This document shows, piece after piece, positions 59,291 to 64,000 of a stretch of 64,000 nucleotides of DNA. The position numbers and the translations under genes are program-made. Source of the stretch: Ilyonectria destructans (lineage: Eukaryota; Ascomycota; Sordariomycetes; Hypocreales; Nectriaceae); NCBI GenBank assembly GCA_020740775.1, contig JAHEWK010000004.1, positions 1,674,001-1,738,000 of the forward strand. Direction: 5' to 3'. How positions within the stretch are numbered: position 1 is the stretch's first letter; the number at the start of each line of letters is the position of its first letter. The notes below the pieces were generated by a model, which had not been told where the DNA came from, did no database searches, and was given only the letters and a program-made list of their open reading frames with translations.

Positions 59291-60592
59291 CTTGTCGCGT
59301 GTTGCGCTCACAGGTTGGCCGATATTTGAACGTTGGGGAGCAAGGCTGTGGCAGTTGTAGGAATGCCAACGGAGAATGAGGCTGGAGTTTCGAGCTCCCT
59401 GCTTAGGTATGCGTACCTGCCTTGGTCGAAAAAAACATGCGCGCGCGCCTAGCGCCTCTTTAGGAATCTGCCTGCGCCACAGTCAAGCGCGCACACCGCC
59501 TTTGAAGTGGGGCGTTGTGAGCTTGGGGTACTTGCTGCGTGGTACCCTTGGCGTAGAACTGCCCGTGGGGAGAGCTGAAACGCCCTGCAGTGGTTGCGCG
59601 CGTCAGGCAACTTGGATACGGATAGACGCACCTGGTACCAGCTTACTCACAGCTGACTCCGAGTCCGTGTGTCCAACAAACTTATGGTACCTGTCCATGA
59701 ATGTGGGATTGCAACCCATCGCGAATCGCGCGCATCAATTTGCTGGGCGACTAGGTACGAGAGCGATGTAGGGCGACGCCCTACTGCGAGGCTGTAAAGA
59801 GGTGGCTGTATTGCATCATATCCATTGTATATCGTACGCATCATGATAGCAGGTGCAACTAGCCTTGGGCCTTTCCCGCGGTTTGCTGAAGCTGTTTCTC
59901 AACCCACGCGCGCGCTCTGAGTCCGTCTTGGTTGGCTGTGAGATTCATACTAGCAAGGAAGGCGGGGCTTAATAATGGACCCTTCCTTTCCTTCCAATGT
60001 TGCTGAACCAACGCCTAATCTTACCGCCTTCCATTGCTGGTGATCCACGCTGCGTCAATCGAGATCCATTAAATTTGGGTTTCGTTTGCAGCTGCCTGAC
60101 AGGTGTACAGGCAGAGCCAGCAACCAGCGGGCACTGTTCAGCGGCTCGCGGCAAGCCGCATTTGCTTTGTTTGCTATCTGCAAACCACAACCAAACGCTC
60201 CGTGTGTCGTTCACTCGTTGCTTTTTTCCCTCCTTTCAATCCCCTCCCACCCTCTCCACCCTCCGCCCTCTGCCCTCTCCCCGAGTCTCCTGCAAACACG
60301 CGTTCTGCATCTCCCTCCTTCTATCGCCCCTACCGCTACCGCTACCGCATCCATCGCGGGCTTTCCCTACCTAGGTTGAGGTAGTCGCGCGAGGCTGCTC
60401 GGTCGCGCCCAAGGTATCAACGGTCTTAGGGTCTCAGGGTCTCAGGCTTGAGCGAGGCAACTGGTTCCTTCCTCCCGTGCGAACGCCTCTTGATGGCACT
60501 TGACCCAGGATTGGTCCGCTACTCCATACCTTGTCTTACAGTTCCCCTCACTCGCGCATGCTTTCGCGCTCATCTGTGCTGCCAGTGCCGTG
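59291..60592. other. Divergent intergenic region, RVB2 / coiled-coil gene
   Basis: 1.3 kb. A short alternating CG stretch (GCGCGCGCGC near 59441) and C/T-rich sequence before the coiled-coil gene (60225-60370), typical of a fungal promoter or leader. No gene supported. Confidence 0.5.
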
Positions 60593-63298
60593 ATGGCAGG
60601 CCAGAGTAGGCGCACCGACTTCAGTCGGCGAAATCCAGATTTCTACGAACGCCACGAACGCCGCGACGACCGCGACCGACCCTATTCCGATCGTAGTCCA
60701 GTTCAAAGCCGCTCCCCGCAGAATCCATATCCCCGCCGGGGCTCAGAATACCGGAATGATATCATTCGCTCCCGAGATAGGGACTTCCCCTCGAATGCGC
60801 CACGGGAGCCATCCTACAGATCTCCCCCAAGGGGAACACCTACAAAACCTGGCAAGGGCAATGTGTCGGGACATGGTGGGTAGCAGAATCCTCGTGCTAG
60901 AATATCCAGGAACTGAGAACTAACAGCACCAGGAACACAGAACACACCCAATGCAGACGCGGCCGCACCACGCACCACCGGGATTGGGGGTATCAACCCC
61001 CTAACGAATTTGATATGCGAGAAAGTGTCTTGGATGCAAAAGAAAGAAGAGGCACAGAGGAGACTGGCGAAACTGCGAGCCGACCATGCACGGTCGGGCA
61101 TGAAACATGTGGACTTTCCGTCCGTCATGGACATGTTCCAAAACCAGATCAAGACAGCCACTAATGATCTGGCCCTGTGCAACAAGTCGATAAAGGCAGT
61201 CGATGAAAAGCTACAGTCCCAGTTTGGCCATCTGTCCACAAACCAGATACTGTCAAGTCTAGCTGGTCAAGCCGATGCCCAACACAAGCAGGAGCCAACT
61301 GGGGTCGAGTCAATCAGAAGAGACTCGACAAGGAGCGAGCCCACTCGGAGAGACTCAACACATAATGAGTCAACTAGGAGAGACTCTATAAGGAGCGAGC
61401 CAACCATGAACGAGCCTACCAAGAACCAGCCTCCTGAGAACCAGCCTGCCGCTAGCGAGCCAACCAAGAGCCAACCAACCGAGAGCCAGGTCACGGACGT
61501 CGAGAAACGGCCAATGCAGTTGGAAACATCCGCCTCTGAGTTACTCAATCTCCAGCTAGATAATAAGCTCAATGAACTCAAACGCAAGTTTGATAGTGAT
61601 TTGCAGGAGCTGAAGACTCAGTTTGAAGCCACTGGTACTGAGAGGAAACGCCTCGAGTCTGAGAACCAAGAATTAAGAAAGAGTCATGATGAAATGACTG
61701 AGAAACTTCAGCAATTGGAAGGGAATCTCGACCAAATTGAGCGCAAGACTGATGGCGGCGTCGCTGCCGTGAATCTGCGAGTCACGGCAATGTGCGAGCA
61801 AGTTAATAGACAACTCGACGGCATGGCGACTGAGCATCAGCCTAAATCTGAGCATCGGCCTGAGTCTAAGCATCAACCTGAGTCCGAGCACAGTGTGTCT
61901 AATACTCAATTCAAGGAAGTTATCGAACAGCAGGATCGCAAGATCACAGCTGTCTACACCCGAATAGGCTCTGCTCTCATGGACATCGCGGAGTTTAAAC
62001 AGGGTTTACCAAGCCAACTTGAGGAATTGAGAGAATCTGATCTGAAGCTGGCAAGGAAAATCCCCGATATCTCAGGGTTGAACTCCTCAGTTTCGGACCA
62101 CGGGAAACGCATCTCAAACCAGAAGACCACGCTAGACACCATGATGGCACAGATTTCCTCATTAAAGTCACTTGTGTCAGAAAGTCCTCGTGACAAGATA
62201 CAGCAACTGTTTGAGGATGTCTCGGCAATTCAAAAACGCTTGGACGAGGATAGTGCCAGCACCAACGCCAATCCTATGACGGAGGAAAAGGTGCATGGTA
62301 TGCTCAAGTCAGAACTGGCCAACGCAGTGGAAAGACTGAGTGACCCGAACCCGATGACGGAGCAAAAGGTTCGCGACATCTTGAAACCGGAACTTGCCAA
62401 CGCAGTCAAAGAGCTGCCCAAGCAGCACACTCCTAGCGCCGAGTCAAACAACATGACGGAGGAAAGAGTACGCCAGATTCTGAAGCCGGAACTCGCCAGT
62501 GCAGTGGAAAAAATGTACAAGAAGGAAACTGCCAGCGCAGGGCCAAATCCTGTCTCAGAGGAAATCATGCGTGAGATCTTGAGACAGGGACTCGCTGACG
62601 TAAATGAAAGGTTGCTCAAGAAGGAAGTTGCTGTCGCTGGGTCGAACGTCATGACCGAGGACAAAGTGCGCGAGATCTTGAAGCCCGAGCTTGTCAACGC
62701 AGCGAAGAAGCTGCATGAGACGGTCAACGGGCGCTTAACCACCGTCGCTGATGGATTGGGCAAATTTATCGATAAAGAGAGACAGGCAAGACTGGAAACT
62801 GATGGCAAAGTTAGTACTCTGGCCGACAGCATGTGGTCGCTCCAGAAAGCAGTCGATGAGAGCAAGTCGTCCACTGACGATGTCTCATTATTCCGGAAAG
62901 CAGTTGATGAGGCCAAGGCGGACCAGGAAACATGGAAGAATTATACCAGTAACCAGATTCATGAGTATGGCAGGGAAGTTGAGGGGCATAGAAATAGTCT
63001 CTCAACCATAAACAGCCAGGTGGAAGAGCTTCGCGACGAGCTCAGACGAGGATACGAAGGTCACCAGATGCAGCTTGTGCACCTCAGCTCATGGATGAAC
63101 ACGTTCAACACGAGACGGATGTACAATGAGATTGTAGCGCATCTGAACGCAGCGCAGCCGACAGGAGCTAATCTTAATGCCCAGTTGAGGACGCTCTCGG
63201 AACGAATGGACGGGCTGGAAAACCGGGAGGATGAGGGTGGTGTGAAGAAACGCAAGGCGCTGAATGGGAACGCAGTGGTGGTTAACAATAGCCGCTGA
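60593..63298 (+). CDS. Uncharacterised coiled-coil protein with 33-residue repeats
   Basis: Two exons, 60593..60875 and 60933..63298 (882 aa). I do not recognise the family. Residues 1-95 are disordered and rich in Arg, Ser and Asp (RRDDRDRPYSDRSPVQSRS). A helical segment follows (WMQKKEEAQRRLAKLRADHARSG), then a Ser/Thr/Arg/Pro/Glu-rich array of RRDS, RSEP and NEPT-like units. Long coiled coils come next (LNELKRKFDSDLQELKTQFEA and onward), then five repeats of the form NxMTEEKVRxILKPELANAV, then more coiled coil, ending in a basic KKRKALNG that could be a nuclear signal. The acceptor at 60932 is preferred to 60926 because the CTAAC branch site is too close to the latter; the alternative adds two residues. 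Confidence 0.7.
61309..61498 (+). repeat. Degenerate S/T-R-R-D-S and E-P-T repeat array in the coiled-coil gene
   Basis: Repeated AGAGACTC/GAGCGAGCC-type blocks encode alternating RRDS and (R)SEPT-like units, then EPTK/NQPP/ESQ-type units. Confidence 0.7.
62270..62713 (+). repeat. Five-copy coding repeat, mostly 99-bp period
   Basis: Copies begin at 62270, 62348, 62447, 62546 and 62645. Four of them are spaced by exactly 99 bp (33 residues); the first interval is 78 bp. The consensus is MTEEKVREILKPELANAVEKL followed by a variable linker of about ten residues. Confidence 0.88.
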
Positions 63299-64000
63299 AT
63301 GGAAAGGGTAATATAGGGGGCTTGTCTTGAAGATGGATAGACTTGCTCTAGCGATGGTATATTCGAGGAAGCAAGTCGAGATGGACGTATACGATGGAGA
63401 GCTTGAGTCGGGGTTGGCGTTGGCTTGACAGTAAGTCCCTTGGTGGCTCTGTTGAGAAAGAGTTGAGGAATGGAATGGACGGACGGATTTGGCAGGCATG
63501 GGATATACCCCTAGGACGAAGGCCATGGACATCAAGGCGTCTCGTATGTTTGTAAGACTGACCTGACGGAGTTTTGTATTTTGGTGTCACGATCTGTGCA
63601 TACGGTGGTGATGTAGGATGAAAGGGGGTCGGGCATTAAAGGCGAGGTTTGAGAAGCACCAACTACTGTAAGAGGGGCAAGTTGTGCTTTGCTACCCGGT
63701 AAAGCATCGCGTTTTCCAAGACAAGTCCCCAACTTGAATGAGTCGCGTGCGTGACTGCTGCATGTTTCGGAAAGAGGCAGTGGGCGATTCCTTGAAGCGA
63801 TACATTGTTTGTGAGATACGTAGATGCTGTGAATGGCAACACCCGAGGGAGCTGCGCGAATGAAGTTTGATAAGAGAGTTTCCGGCGCAGACCCAGCGCA
63901 GACCCAGCGCAGATTGAAAGTACAGCATGGCACGTGGGGACACGGGCAGGTCAGGGTGAAGCCGGGGGGAATGGTGAGGGGTTCGTGGCAAACTGGTTGT
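63299..64000. other. Right-edge intergenic region
   Basis: 702 bp downstream of the coiled-coil gene. Contains a duplicated GCAGACCCAGC segment near 63889-63910 and a CACGTG near 63931. No supported gene reaches into the window from the right. Confidence 0.5.

Overview
The window is a stretch of nuclear chromosome from a filamentous ascomycete (Pezizomycotina, most likely Sordariomycetes and perhaps Hypocreales). This rests on single-copy genes with short canonical introns (about 50-140 nt, GTAAGT-type donors, CTAAC-type branch sites, YAG acceptors) and on proteins that closely match that group from memory: a CBM20-bearing GH15 glucoamylase, the fungal Tag1-like protein, MRP49, Get2, Sde2 and a fucose-lectin-like membrane protein. 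No database search was possible. Exon joins were worked out by hand; except for the partial Tag1-like gene and the decayed locus, every spliced model given is a multiple of three long and ends in a stop.

Layout. 0-5 kb: 3' part of a Tag1-like gene, then a tri-snRNP factor (Snu66/SART1). 7-9.3 kb: secreted glucoamylase. 10-17.6 kb: Sec17 (alpha-SNAP), mitochondrial GatC-like subunit, PP1 inhibitor Ypi1, and the divergent mitochondrial-ribosome pair Gep3 GTPase and mL61. 18-24.5 kb: Hul4-like HECT ligase and a DUF3712-like protein. 24.5-28.8 kb: poor in intact genes, with a decayed F-box/LRR-like gene whose stops resemble repeat-induced point mutation, and an orphan coding-like exon. 28.8-43 kb: dense housekeeping block with an arabinitol-dehydrogenase-like enzyme carrying a repetitive tail, eS10, Sde2, Cox12, an NDUFA4/B12D-like protein, an RRM protein, Sec31 and Get2. 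44.6-51.3 kb: a TMEM135-like membrane protein and a bHLH factor separated by 3.5 kb of low-complexity intergenic DNA. 53-63.3 kb: secreted DJ-1/PfpI protein, lectin-like membrane protein, Rvb2, and an uncharacterised coiled-coil repeat protein.

The genes do not form a metabolic or defence cluster. Three head-to-head pairs (Gep3/mL61, Cox12/NDUFA4-like, eS10/Sde2) share intergenic regions of 316-351 bp, and the first two join functionally related mitochondrial genes. A CACGTG box recurs upstream of several housekeeping genes, and the window itself encodes a bHLH with the H-E-R basic-region signature expected to bind that sequence. The most unusual items are two inferred microexons (5 nt and 3 nt), a ten-unit decapeptide tail on a dehydrogenase, a 33-residue repeat family in the coiled-coil protein, and the decayed F-box locus. 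I found no CRISPR array, rRNA gene, convincing tRNA or intact transposon.
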